64,000 bases of DNA, taken from contig NZ_JBJKFD010000001.1 in the NCBI RefSeq assembly GCF_049723905.1, positions 2,418,001 to 2,482,000 of the forward strand, read 5' to 3'. The DNA is from G963665185 sp049723905. GTDB lineage: Bacteria > Desulfobacterota > Desulfovibrionia > Desulfovibrionales > Desulfovibrionaceae. The number at the start of each line of letters is the position of its first letter. Position 1 is the stretch's first letter. The notes under the pieces were generated by a model that saw only the letters and a list, made by a program, of their open reading frames with translations, did no database searches and was not told the DNA's origin. Of this stretch, positions 53,166 through 61,787 are shown one piece after another. The translations under genes were made by a program, and so were the position numbers.

Positions 53166-55906
53166 CCACCGACCTCCGCTCCCTCATAGCCAAGCTCGGC
53201 CCTTTGTGCACAACCGCGCTGCACAACGGAGCCGGTCTGGCCGTAACCCGCACCAACCACGAAGTAACCATTGAACATTTTCTGATAAAATTGCTGGAAA
53301 ATCCGTCCAGCGACCTTTCCCAGATTCTGCGCGCCTTTGACGTGGAATCCTCGCGCATCATGGCCCTGCTGACCGAAGCCATGGAGGAACTGCGCACGGG
53401 CAACGCGGGCAAGCCGGTCTTTTCGCCGCTGCTGCTGGAACTCTTTCAGGACGCCTGGTCCGTCTCCTCCCTTACCCTGAACGAACCCAACATCCGTTCC
53501 GGCGCCATCATGCTGGCCTTTCTGGCCAAGCCGCGCTTTTTCGCCTCGGGCGCGTTTGTGGACGCCCTGGCCGAGGTAAGCAAGGAACGGCTGGAAAAGG
53601 ACTTCTGGACCATTGTCAAAGGCTCGGCCGAGCAGGCAACAAAGGGCGCGGGTGGCGGTTCCGCCGGACCTGCGGCAGCGGGCGGGCCGGGTGGCGAGGC
53701 CAATTTCATCTCGCGCTTCTGCATAGACTTTACCCGCCGGGCCAAGGACGGCGACATCGACCCCGTGTTCGGACGCGACCAGGAAATCCGCCAGATCGTG
53801 GACATCCTGGCCCGCCGCCGCAAGAACAACCCCATCCTGGTGGGCGAACCCGGCGTGGGCAAGACCGCGGTCATCGAAGGGCTGGCCCTGCGCATCACCC
53901 AGGACGACGTGCCGGAAATCCTCCAGGGCGTGACCCTGCTGGGGCTGGACATGGGCGCGCTGGAAGCGGGCGCGGGCATGAAGGGCGAGTTCGAAAACCG
54001 GCTCAAGGGCGTGCTTACGGAAATAAAATCCAGTGAAAAGCCCATTGTGCTCTTCATCGACGAAGCCCACACCCTGGTGGGCGCCGGGGGCACGGCTGGC
54101 GGCTCGGACGCGGCCAACCTGCTCAAACCCGCCCTGGCGCGCGGGGAGATAAAAACCTGTGCCGCCACTACCTGGACCGAATACAAGAAATATTTCGAAA
54201 AAGACCCGGCCCTGGCCCGCCGCTTCCAGCTGGTGAAGCTGGACCCGCCTTCGGTGGAGACCACCAAGACCATCCTGCGCGGCCTCAAGGCCAGCTATGA
54301 AAAGGCCCACAGGGTCATTGTACGCGACGACGCAATAGTGGCTGCCGCGGAAATGTCCGACCGCTACATTGCCGGACGCTTTCTGCCGGACAAGGCCATC
54401 GACCTGCTGGATACCAGCTGCGCCCGCGTCAAGGTGAACCTCTCGTCCAAACCCGGCGCGCTGGAAGACACACAGCGGTCCATTGCCGCATTGCAGCGGG
54501 AAAAAGACGCCCTGCTGCGCGACCAGGCCCACAACGCGCCGGTGGACGTGGAACGGCTGGAAGAAATAGACGCCAAGCTGGCTGAGCTGGATGGCTGGGA
54601 AAAGGAGCTGGCCGCCCGCTGGAAGGAACAGAAGGAGCTGGCCGACAAGGTGCTGGAACTACGCGCCAAGGTCTACACGGCAACGACAGATGAAGGTGAT
54701 GCGGGTGCACCTGAGGCTGAGGCAGAAGGAACAGAAGAAACTACTGCGGATGCAGATACCACCGCGCCAGAAGAAACACCGAAGGTGGCACCAAAGGAAT
54801 CACCCGAGGAATCACTGGAAGAGCTCAGGAAACAGCTTTTGCAAGCCGACGCCGCTCTGGCCGCGGCCCAGGGCGAGGACGCGCTCATCCACGTGGAGGT
54901 TAACCCCGACCAGGTGGGCAAGGTGGTGGCCGATTGGACCGGCATTCCCGTGGGCAAGCTGGCCCGCGACCAGGCCCGCATGGTGGGGGAACTCAAGGAG
55001 CGCATGAACGAGCGCATCAAGGGCCAGGACCATGCCCTGGACGCCATTGCCCAGGAACTCCAGGCAGCCAGATCCGGCCTTACCGACCCGTCGCGGCCCC
55101 AGGGAGTTTTTCTGCTGGTTGGTCCCTCCGGCGTGGGCAAGACCGAATCGGGCCTGTGTCTGGCCGATCTGCTGTTTGGCGACGAACGCTCCGTGGTCAC
55201 CGTCAACATGAGCGAGTTTCAGGAAAAACATACGGTCAGCCGTCTCATTGGTTCGCCTCCCGGCTACGTTGGCTATGGCGAGGGCGGCATGCTCACCGAG
55301 GCCGTGCGCCAGCATCCCTACTCCGTGGTGCTCATGGACGAGGTGGAAAAGGCCCACCCCGACGTGCTCAACCTGTTCTATCAGGTCTTTGACAAGGGCA
55401 TGCTCTCGGACGGGGAAGGCAAGGAGATCAACTTCCGGAACACCATCATCATGCTGACCTCCAACCTGGCCTCGGATGTTATCCAGGAAATGACCACGAG
55501 CGGGGATAAAATGCCTTTGGACACCCTGGTCGCCGCCATCCGTCCCATCCTGTCCGACCACTTCAAGCCCGCACTGCTGGCCCGCATGACCATTGTGCCC
55601 TACGGCAGCCTTGCGCCCGAAGCCATGAAGATGATCACCGGGCTCAAGCTGGGCCGTCTGCAAAAGACCCTTATGGACAACAACAAGATGAAGCTCACCT
55701 GGAGCGACAAGGTGGTGGAAAGCATTGCCGAACGCTGCACCGAGGTGGAAACCGGAGCGCGCAACATCGAATACATCCTCAACGGCAACCTGCTGCCGCT
55801 CATGTCCCGCCGCATTCTGAGCGAAATGGGAGGCGGCGAAATGCCCTCCAAGGTGGCCGTGGACATGGACGAGGACGGCGGATTCACCGTGGAATTTAGT
55901 GGGTAA
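53159..55906 (+). CDS. clpV: T6SS sheath-disassembly ATPase ClpV (TssH)
   Basis: From ATG 53159 (CGAGGAGAACAGCC upstream) the product has 915 residues. The N-domain LGPLCTTALHNGAGLAVTRTNHEVTIEHFLIKLL binds TssC. Walker A1 GEPGVGKTA (residues 229-236), Walker B1 IDEAHTL, Walker A2 GPSGVGKTES (655-664), B2 MDEVEKAHPDV. ClpV recycles contracted TssBC sheaths. Between the middle domain and second AAA domain lies a Glu/Ala/Thr-rich acidic insert (~506-557) that is not typical. Other AAA+ Clp proteins were excluded by the N-domain and gene context. Confidence 0.96.
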   Translation: MLTTDLRSLIAKLGPLCTTALHNGAGLAVTRTNHEVTIEHFLIKLLENPSSDLSQILRAFDVESSRIMALLTEAMEELRTGNAGKPVFSPLLLELFQDAWSVSSLTLNEPNIRSGAIMLAFLAKPRFFASGAFVDALAEVSKERLEKDFWTIVKGSAEQATKGAGGGSAGPAAAGGPGGEANFISRFCIDFTRRAKDGDIDPVFGRDQEIRQIVDILARRRKNNPILVGEPGVGKTAVIEGLALRITQDDVPEILQGVTLLGLDMGALEAGAGMKGEFENRLKGVLTEIKSSEKPIVLFIDEAHTLVGAGGTAGGSDAANLLKPALARGEIKTCAATTWTEYKKYFEKDPALARRFQLVKLDPPSVETTKTILRGLKASYEKAHRVIVRDDAIVAAAEMSDRYIAGRFLPDKAIDLLDTSCARVKVNLSSKPGALEDTQRSIAALQREKDALLRDQAHNAPVDVERLEEIDAKLAELDGWEKELAARWKEQKELADKVLELRAKVYTATTDEGDAGAPEAEAEGTEETTADADTTAPEETPKVAPKESPEESLEELRKQLLQADAALAAAQGEDALIHVEVNPDQVGKVVADWTGIPVGKLARDQARMVGELKERMNERIKGQDHALDAIAQELQAARSGLTDPSRPQGVFLLVGPSGVGKTESGLCLADLLFGDERSVVTVNMSEFQEKHTVSRLIGSPPGYVGYGEGGMLTEAVRQHPYSVVLMDEVEKAHPDVLNLFYQVFDKGMLSDGEGKEINFRNTIIMLTSNLASDVIQEMTTSGDKMPLDTLVAAIRPILSDHFKPALLARMTIVPYGSLAPEAMKMITGLKLGRLQKTLMDNNKMKLTWSDKVVESIAERCTEVETGARNIEYILNGNLLPLMSRRILSEMGGGEMPSKVAVDMDEDGGFTVEFSG

Positions 55907-55975
55907 GCTGAGTTCAGCGGGCAACGTGCTGTCCGCAGATACGTCTTGTATTTTGTGGCTACACAGGAGGACACC

Positions 55976-56749
55976 ATGAAAAAAAGCGTCTGGGTTACGG
56001 CTCTGGACAAGGACGAAGCCCTTGCCAAGGAGCAGATGGACACCCTGAGCAAATACGGGCTGGCCGTTTCCGGCCACTTCTGGATAGACGACCTTAAAAA
56101 GGCGGCCTGGCTCGGCCCGGTCGAGACCCTGATGGCCCCGGAGACCGCGCTGTGGGTCATTTCCGGCAAGCCCGAAACCTTTGCCGATCCCACCGTGCGC
56201 ATCGGGCTGTCCCTGCTCTCGCTCAAGATTCAGGCGGCCAAGGGCCACGGGTTCAACATCATGGTGCGTCCCACCGGAGGGGTGCTGGAACAGGAGCTGC
56301 CGACTCCCCTGGCAGGCGCGACCATCCTGAAGGAATCCGACAATCTGGGCGTGAAGGCGGCAGCCGCCGTGAACATCCCGGCCAAGCCCCTGTGGGGCGA
56401 GTACCGTCTGAGCATCATTGCCATGCCCAGCGTGGGCCAATGGTTCGAAATAGGACCACGCGAAGGCGAATGGGCCGGAGCCCTGTTCGGTATTTCCGGT
56501 AAGGCGGAGATTGACGCCCACGGCGTAGGCGATGCAGGCGCACCGCCCGAACGCTGTGTGCTGAACTACCCCATGCAGAACGCCAAGCTGGAACTGGACG
56601 GCACGGAGTACACGGCCTGGGCCGTGAAGAACCCGCTGGACGCGGGCAGTTCCTATTATGTGCGGGTCAAAGGCGCGCCCGAAGCATTGGTGTTCGGCGA
56701 AATGGGCGAAGGCGACATGCCCGAGCTGTACACCATCAAGCTGGCCTGA
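55976..56749 (+). CDS. Hypothetical T6SS-linked protein
   Basis: From ATG 55976 (CAGGAGGACACC upstream) the product has 257 residues. I see no named domain. It opens MKKSVWVTALDKDEALAKEQMDTLSKYGLAVSGHFWIDDLKKAAWLGP; later parts are beta-strand-like (LWGEYRLSIIAMPSVGQWFEIGPREGEWAGALFGIS, LELDGTEYTAWAVKNPLDAGSSYYVRVKG). The N-terminus is short and hydrophilic, so it stays in the cytosol unless exported by the T6SS itself. It is 69 bases after clpV and ends 11 bases from the convergent TssBC-like gene, so it is probably the last gene of the main T6SS transcript. Confidence 0.7.
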   Translation: MKKSVWVTALDKDEALAKEQMDTLSKYGLAVSGHFWIDDLKKAAWLGPVETLMAPETALWVISGKPETFADPTVRIGLSLLSLKIQAAKGHGFNIMVRPTGGVLEQELPTPLAGATILKESDNLGVKAAAAVNIPAKPLWGEYRLSIIAMPSVGQWFEIGPREGEWAGALFGISGKAEIDAHGVGDAGAPPERCVLNYPMQNAKLELDGTEYTAWAVKNPLDAGSSYYVRVKGAPEALVFGEMGEGDMPELYTIKLA

Positions 56750-56760
56750 TTACGCACCGG

Positions 56761-58335
56761 CTACCACAAAAACTGGAAGCCCATCTGTTCGCTGGCCAGA
56801 ACCGACATGGGCGGAGTGAAGACCACGTCCAAAGGCAGGCCCGACTCGCCCGGTTCGCCAGCAGTAACGCGCAGATCTTCTGGCACTTTATGGCCGGTTT
56901 CGGAAAACAGGGCCGCCAGCACCTGCCGGACAAGTTCGGCCGGGTCCGAGCCGACAGTGGACGCCAGCTCGGCGGTTTCCTCCTGCACCCGCAGGAGCAC
57001 GCCGATGATACGGGAAAAGAGCAGACAATGGCGCAGGGAACCTCCATCCAGGGCGGTTTCCTTGGGAAGAAAGGCCGTATCCTTGCCGAGCGGCCCCACC
57101 AGGGGAGTCAGCCCGCATTCCAAAAGCTGGGCCATGCGGTCCTCGCCCATGGAAACCTCGCAGGCCATGTTGCCCGCCCCCTCGGTTCCGGCGGCCAGAT
57201 CTTGCAGGACGAAACGGTTGTAGTCGGTAAACAGGGTGGACCAGCCCGTCTGCCCAAGGCTTTGGGCAATCAGCGTTGCCATGGCCCAGACCGGCGCACT
57301 CCAAAGATTTTCACGTTCGTCCAGATCGGCATGGCGGGTGCGCACGGCCATGCGGTTGGTCAGAAGGCCCAGCCATCCGGCAGCGGACGAAGCAGCCAGG
57401 GTACGAAATTTAGCAAAGGCCGCGTCATCCATATGATGGCGCAGGTAGGCAAGCTTGGAAAAACCGTCCCAGTCGTCCACGCCGAACAGGCGCGGCCCTG
57501 CCCAGGCCAAGGTGGGGCAAAGCAGGGACTCGGCAAATTCGGCCAGCCCGCCCAACAGTTCGATGCCGCGGGGTGTGTTGTCGAATTGCAGGTCGCACAG
57601 GATCAGTCCGGGCAGGTCGCTTGCCAGCTGGGGCAACAGCCCATCCAGGCTTTCGGCCAGATTGGCCGAAGACACGGAAGCCAGCAGCAGCCGGACCTGT
57701 TCCCCGTTTTTCGAGGCCGGGATGATGCCCTGCCGCAACAGCAGGCGCACGCCCTGCCAGCAGGCTTCGGCCCGGCGGAATTCGTGGTCGGCCACGATGC
57801 GGGCCATGACCGCCTTGGAAATCTGCTCCGCCTGCTGCGCCACCTGCTTCAGCGACCCGGCATTGCCGGAACGCTCGGCAGAAGACGCGTCCACCGCCAC
57901 CATGGCCAGGATGTCGTCCACTTCGGAGTGGGTGTCCGAAGATTTGGCAGAGGTTCGCACGGAGGCGTCGGGATAGTCCAGGGGCAGACCGGGCCAACGC
58001 GACTGCATTTCGCCGACCGTGGAAGCGAGTTCCTCCCCGGCTGCCGCGGCCTGCGCAACATAGTCCCTGGCCTGGGCAAGGCGGTCCAGGTACTCCACCG
58101 CCCTGGGCAGCCCGCGCGGCGAGAAATCGCGCATGGAAGAAATTTCTACGGTGACTTCGCCCCCCGGGCACAGATCCTTGGGCATCTGGATGCGCAGACG
58201 CGGCCCCATTTCCTGCAGCGCCTTGTCCGGTTCGGAAGGATCGACCTCCACCAGCGTTGGGGAAACGTCCGCATCGGGCGTGGGACAAAAGGGAGCCAGG
58301 GCAACTATGGTGAACGGCGTGAGAACGGCGGACAT
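56761..58335 (-). CDS. Divergent TssB-TssC fusion-like sheath paralogue
   Basis: The 524-residue product reads like both sheath subunits in one chain. Residues ~8-100 follow TssB: VEVDPSEPDKALQEMGPRLRIQMPKDLCPGGEVTVEISSMRDFSPRGLPRAVEYLDRLAQARDYV aligns with the INVDKDNF...EMPVNLKFDNLKDFEPDAIVQKVPELKKLMELRE part of the true TssB. Residues ~180-524 follow TssC: FRRAEACWQGVRLLLRQ, GPRLFGVDDWDGFSKLAYLRHH, GWLGLLTNRMAVRTRH and a C-terminal strand LPLDVVFTPPMSVLASEQMGFQFLW. No interaction data. It is on the opposite strand to all T6SS genes; GGAGGAGATC precedes ATG 58335. Role unknown (alternative sheath, cap or regulator). Confidence 0.72.
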   Translation of the reverse strand: MSAVLTPFTIVALAPFCPTPDADVSPTLVEVDPSEPDKALQEMGPRLRIQMPKDLCPGGEVTVEISSMRDFSPRGLPRAVEYLDRLAQARDYVAQAAAAGEELASTVGEMQSRWPGLPLDYPDASVRTSAKSSDTHSEVDDILAMVAVDASSAERSGNAGSLKQVAQQAEQISKAVMARIVADHEFRRAEACWQGVRLLLRQGIIPASKNGEQVRLLLASVSSANLAESLDGLLPQLASDLPGLILCDLQFDNTPRGIELLGGLAEFAESLLCPTLAWAGPRLFGVDDWDGFSKLAYLRHHMDDAAFAKFRTLAASSAAGWLGLLTNRMAVRTRHADLDERENLWSAPVWAMATLIAQSLGQTGWSTLFTDYNRFVLQDLAAGTEGAGNMACEVSMGEDRMAQLLECGLTPLVGPLGKDTAFLPKETALDGGSLRHCLLFSRIIGVLLRVQEETAELASTVGSDPAELVRQVLAALFSETGHKVPEDLRVTAGEPGESGLPLDVVFTPPMSVLASEQMGFQFLW

Positions 58336-58474
58336 GATCTCCTCCGGGAAGGTTGCAGGATGGCAAAAATGCCCGCTGGGGGGAAACGGGCGGTAGTTTT
58401 TCCTTTTGCTGAACTATGGCACAATGGCGCACAGGGTGCGGCCCTGTCAATTACCTGAGAAAAGGCGCGTAAAA

Positions 58475-59869
58475 ATGAGACGTTCCCGCCACCGTTCACA
58501 TACGATCTTCCACCTCGCCGCGTTCGCGCTGCTCTTTGTGCTGGCCGTGCTCCGGCCCATTGCCGCCTGTGCCGGTGCGGGAAACGACCTGCCGCCAGAA
58601 AGGAAAAACAAGGGCCTGCACACCGGGACCAACGCCACCAGTCTGCACCATGTTAAGCGCGACCATGTCCCGGCCAGGGAAAAGTCCTACCAGGGGCTGT
58701 TCTGCATGGACGGCATCCGCCATCCCGGAGATGATCCGTCCAACAGCACGGCCAAGAACCTGGACGTGTTGAAAAAAGACCTGGAACTGACCGCACGCAA
58801 GGCCATTCTGCGGGAAATCCTCTACGCCCATTTCAAGGAACAGGGACTGATACAGCCCACCCCGCTGCTGCGCGACGAATCCGTGGCCCCCTATCTGCAA
58901 ACCCTCAAGCTGACCGGCATGCATTATTTCAACGGCGACAACTTCGGGGAAATCTGCCTGAAGTGTACGGGCCGACTGTCCGCGCGGGACCGCAGGCTGC
59001 TGGAAGAAACCACGGTGGCGGTCCAGGGCTTCTGCCAGCCCGGCAACGCCACGCTGGTAAAAGACCTGCGTTCCAACGCCACATTGGATTTCATGCACCA
59101 GACCCTGGGCAAGTATAATCCCAAGCTGTTTGCAGCCAGCCCCGGCGAGGCTGCCATGCTTTCCGGCGAACTGTGGCTGACCAACCAGACCGTGAACCTC
59201 GACAATCTGAACTATTGCATGGACGCGGTTGCCAAACTGGTGCCCTACTTTGCCACCTATTATGTGGTGCCGAAGAAAGACCCGTTCAAGCCCAAAAAGC
59301 CCGTGGTGGTCAGCAAGCAGGTCTGGAGCCTGGATTTGACCAACGGCACCGAAGGCGACCCCAGGCCCGACCTCGGCCAGGGGCTTGTTTTGGAGAACAC
59401 GCCCCAGGGACGGGCCATAGGGCTGAACGCCAGCTACGCGTCCACAATGACCATTTCCGCCACGACTACTTCCGAGCAGGACCTCAAAGGCTTCAATGCC
59501 ACGGTACAGGCCGACTGGCCCATCCATTTTCCGCAAAAGGGTCAGGACCCGGTACGCCTGGAGGTCGTTACAATATCCTGGAGCAACGGGGTGCGAAATT
59601 TTCTGACCATTGAACTGCCCGGTCCCCAGCCCATGGCCGTGCTGCACTACGGGCGCCAGGGCATAAGCTATCCCATGCCCTGGAACGACACGCTCAACCG
59701 CGTCACATTCATCAAAACCGGCGACCTGCTGCGCATCCGCTGCAACGGGAAACCCGCCATCACGCTCAAGGCCGGGGGCGACGCCCTGGGATCGATCACC
59801 CTGAACATGCCGGAAGGCACCACGATTCACGATCTGGTCCTTTCCAGGCGGTACATAGACTATGAATAG
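58475..59869 (+). CDS. Exported protein rich in N-x-S/T sequons, paralogue 1
   Basis: From ATG 58475 the product has 464 residues with a signal peptide (RRSRHRSHTIFHLAAFALLFVLAVLRPIAACA, cut near 33). Nine N-x-S/T sites (x not Pro) are visible in the mature protein, e.g. TNATS, SNSTA, GNATL, SNATL, TNQTV, TNGTE, LNASY, FNATV and WNDTL. Two Cys pairs (FNGDNFGEICLKC...GFCQ) and a C-terminal lectin/ConA-like strand set (VQADWPIHF...LRIRCNGKPAITLKAGG...LVLSRR) are shared with the next gene. I do not recognise the family. It is divergent from the TssBC-like gene and overlaps the next gene by 8 bases. Confidence 0.75.
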   Translation: MRRSRHRSHTIFHLAAFALLFVLAVLRPIAACAGAGNDLPPERKNKGLHTGTNATSLHHVKRDHVPAREKSYQGLFCMDGIRHPGDDPSNSTAKNLDVLKKDLELTARKAILREILYAHFKEQGLIQPTPLLRDESVAPYLQTLKLTGMHYFNGDNFGEICLKCTGRLSARDRRLLEETTVAVQGFCQPGNATLVKDLRSNATLDFMHQTLGKYNPKLFAASPGEAAMLSGELWLTNQTVNLDNLNYCMDAVAKLVPYFATYYVVPKKDPFKPKKPVVVSKQVWSLDLTNGTEGDPRPDLGQGLVLENTPQGRAIGLNASYASTMTISATTTSEQDLKGFNATVQADWPIHFPQKGQDPVRLEVVTISWSNGVRNFLTIELPGPQPMAVLHYGRQGISYPMPWNDTLNRVTFIKTGDLLRIRCNGKPAITLKAGGDALGSITLNMPEGTTIHDLVLSRRYIDYE

Positions 59870-61787
59870 CCCGACCCGTTTCGCCCTCTTTCCAGCCTTT
59901 GCGCGCCTTGTTTTTGCTGCGGCCCTCTGCCTCCTGCTTCTGGCCCCGGCGACGTGGGGCAAAAGGGGCTGGTGCGCCAATGCCACCGGATCGGCTCCAC
60001 AAGGACAAAATTCTCCGGCAAAACAACAGGCCGCTCCCAAAGCATCCGCCCCCCAATCGTCCACACCGGACACACCAAGCGGGCCCACACCGGATGGGCC
60101 CAGACCGGACGGGGCGGCTTCGAGTTCGCCCATCTGGACCGTTCCTTCGGGCACGCCGGACGGCAACCAGATACTCGGCATTCTGCGGGCCAAACAAAAA
60201 GCAGCCGGGAACCAGACCAATGCCATTCCCGACACGCAGGACGTCTCGAAAGACGTCCCGGAAAAGACAGATCAGGGACAAGCGGCCAATGCGACGGCCC
60301 TGACAAACGCAGCAAATGCAACAGGCGGAAACGGAACAAAGGCCCAATCCGAGCATGTGAACGCCACGAATGCCACGGCCCCGGTAGGTAATAAGACCGC
60401 TGGCAACGCGACTGTTCCGCTTGCCACAAATGCAACACATACCACCAATGCAACGGGCACCAACCAAACCCAGGCCGCCCCAAAGGCCCAGCTTGTAGGG
60501 CTCCCGCTTCCCGCACCAGACAAACCCATAGCAACCTTTCAGGCCGGGACCACAGGCCAGGGCGCCTTTACCACGGTCATTACCTGTGCGCCGCTTTCCG
60601 GCCAGTTGGGCCGCACCCGCCAGCAGGTGGCCGCCAGCCTCACGCAACAGGGCAGGTCCAAGGCCATGGATATTTTCTTCCACCGCCTCTACACCCCCAA
60701 TGCCAAGGGAGAGCTTCCCCACATGGAGCCGGGCTTCAAAGCGCACGTGCTCTCGCTGCTGGAAGTGGTGGACCAGCCCCGGCTGTTCAACGGCAAGGGG
60801 CTTGGCGAACTCTGCGCCCAAACCATGTACAGCCTGCCCCAGCACGTTTTCAATCAGCTGCGCCCCCGCCGGATGGAGCTGAAAAACTTCTGCTACAGCG
60901 CCCCGGAACTCTCCCTGGAAGCCATGCGCACCCAGGCCCGCTACGCCGCCATGGACCGCATGCTGCTGCAGGCCGCCCCGCAATACACGGCCCTTACCAG
61001 GGAACAGCGCGCCATGCTCCTGCACAACCTCAAGATCAAACAGCTGTTCGACTGGTTCAGCAACGACATGTGCATGAGCGCCAGCGCCGACATCATTCCC
61101 ATGCAAATGGAGAGGGAAATTAACAAGGCCCTGGGCCGCCTGCCCGACGCCCCGCCGCCCGCCGGTCCCAAGGTCGCCTACCAGCTGGACCTGAAAGGAC
61201 AAGACGCTGGCGACCCGGTCCCGGAATGGGGCAAGGACATCGGCGTGTTCACCGATTTTCAGGGCAAATGTCTGGGCTCCACCGCGCCCAAAGGGGCCAC
61301 GGCCCTTTTTCCGCTCACCACGGGCCAGGACTTCGACGTCTCCATCTTTGTGGCCAATGTCTTTGACCTGCCGCAAAAGCCGGGCAAATCCGCGCGCTTT
61401 CCCCTGTTTTCCCTGCGCTACGAAAACGGCTTGTGGGAAGACTACTCCCTCATTGCAGGCTACGACGACAAGCTCCAGCCCCAGGCCGTCTACCGGGTGG
61501 GCTCCATTGTCACCAACACACTACCCTGGATCGATGCGGTCAACTTCAACGAATACAAGGTGGTCAAACGCGGCTCCCTGATGAAGCTGTTCGTCAACGG
61601 CCAGTTCGTGTTCTACTTTTCCACGGGCGGCAACTCCCTTACCGGAGTACGCCTGCTCCTGCCCTGGAAGGCCCGGCTGTACGACCTTGTCATTACCGAG
61701 CCGGGACAGGCAGCCGTATCCCAAACGTCCCAAACCTCTCAAACGGGCCAAACGGGCCAAGCCTCTGCAAAGGACACCACGCCATGA
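59862..61787 (+). CDS. Exported protein with an N-x-T sequon cluster, paralogue 2
   Basis: The 641-residue product starts MNSPTRFALFPAFARLVFAAALCLLLLAPATWG (signal peptide, cut near 33-39). A Pro/Ser/Thr/Ala-rich region (~40-210) contains ten N-x-T sites in about 60 residues (143-203), two more before. Downstream it parallels paralogue 1: RLFNGKGLGELCAQTMYSL...FCYSAPELSLE and the C-terminal QLDLKGQDAGDPVPEWGKDIG...LMKLFVNGQFVFYFSTGG...LYDLVITEPG. It ends in a SQTSQTSQTGQTGQ tail. It overlaps both neighbours (8 and 4 bases), so it is translated with them. Predicted to be exported to the periplasm or beyond; function unknown. Confidence 0.75.
   Translation: MNSPTRFALFPAFARLVFAAALCLLLLAPATWGKRGWCANATGSAPQGQNSPAKQQAAPKASAPQSSTPDTPSGPTPDGPRPDGAASSSPIWTVPSGTPDGNQILGILRAKQKAAGNQTNAIPDTQDVSKDVPEKTDQGQAANATALTNAANATGGNGTKAQSEHVNATNATAPVGNKTAGNATVPLATNATHTTNATGTNQTQAAPKAQLVGLPLPAPDKPIATFQAGTTGQGAFTTVITCAPLSGQLGRTRQQVAASLTQQGRSKAMDIFFHRLYTPNAKGELPHMEPGFKAHVLSLLEVVDQPRLFNGKGLGELCAQTMYSLPQHVFNQLRPRRMELKNFCYSAPELSLEAMRTQARYAAMDRMLLQAAPQYTALTREQRAMLLHNLKIKQLFDWFSNDMCMSASADIIPMQMEREINKALGRLPDAPPPAGPKVAYQLDLKGQDAGDPVPEWGKDIGVFTDFQGKCLGSTAPKGATALFPLTTGQDFDVSIFVANVFDLPQKPGKSARFPLFSLRYENGLWEDYSLIAGYDDKLQPQAVYRVGSIVTNTLPWIDAVNFNEYKVVKRGSLMKLFVNGQFVFYFSTGGNSLTGVRLLLPWKARLYDLVITEPGQAAVSQTSQTSQTGQTGQASAKDTTP

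Noticed and set aside
58400..58430. Sigma-54 element before paralogue 1 (TATGGCACAATGGCGCA)
   Set aside because: GG and GC are only 9 bases apart, not 10.
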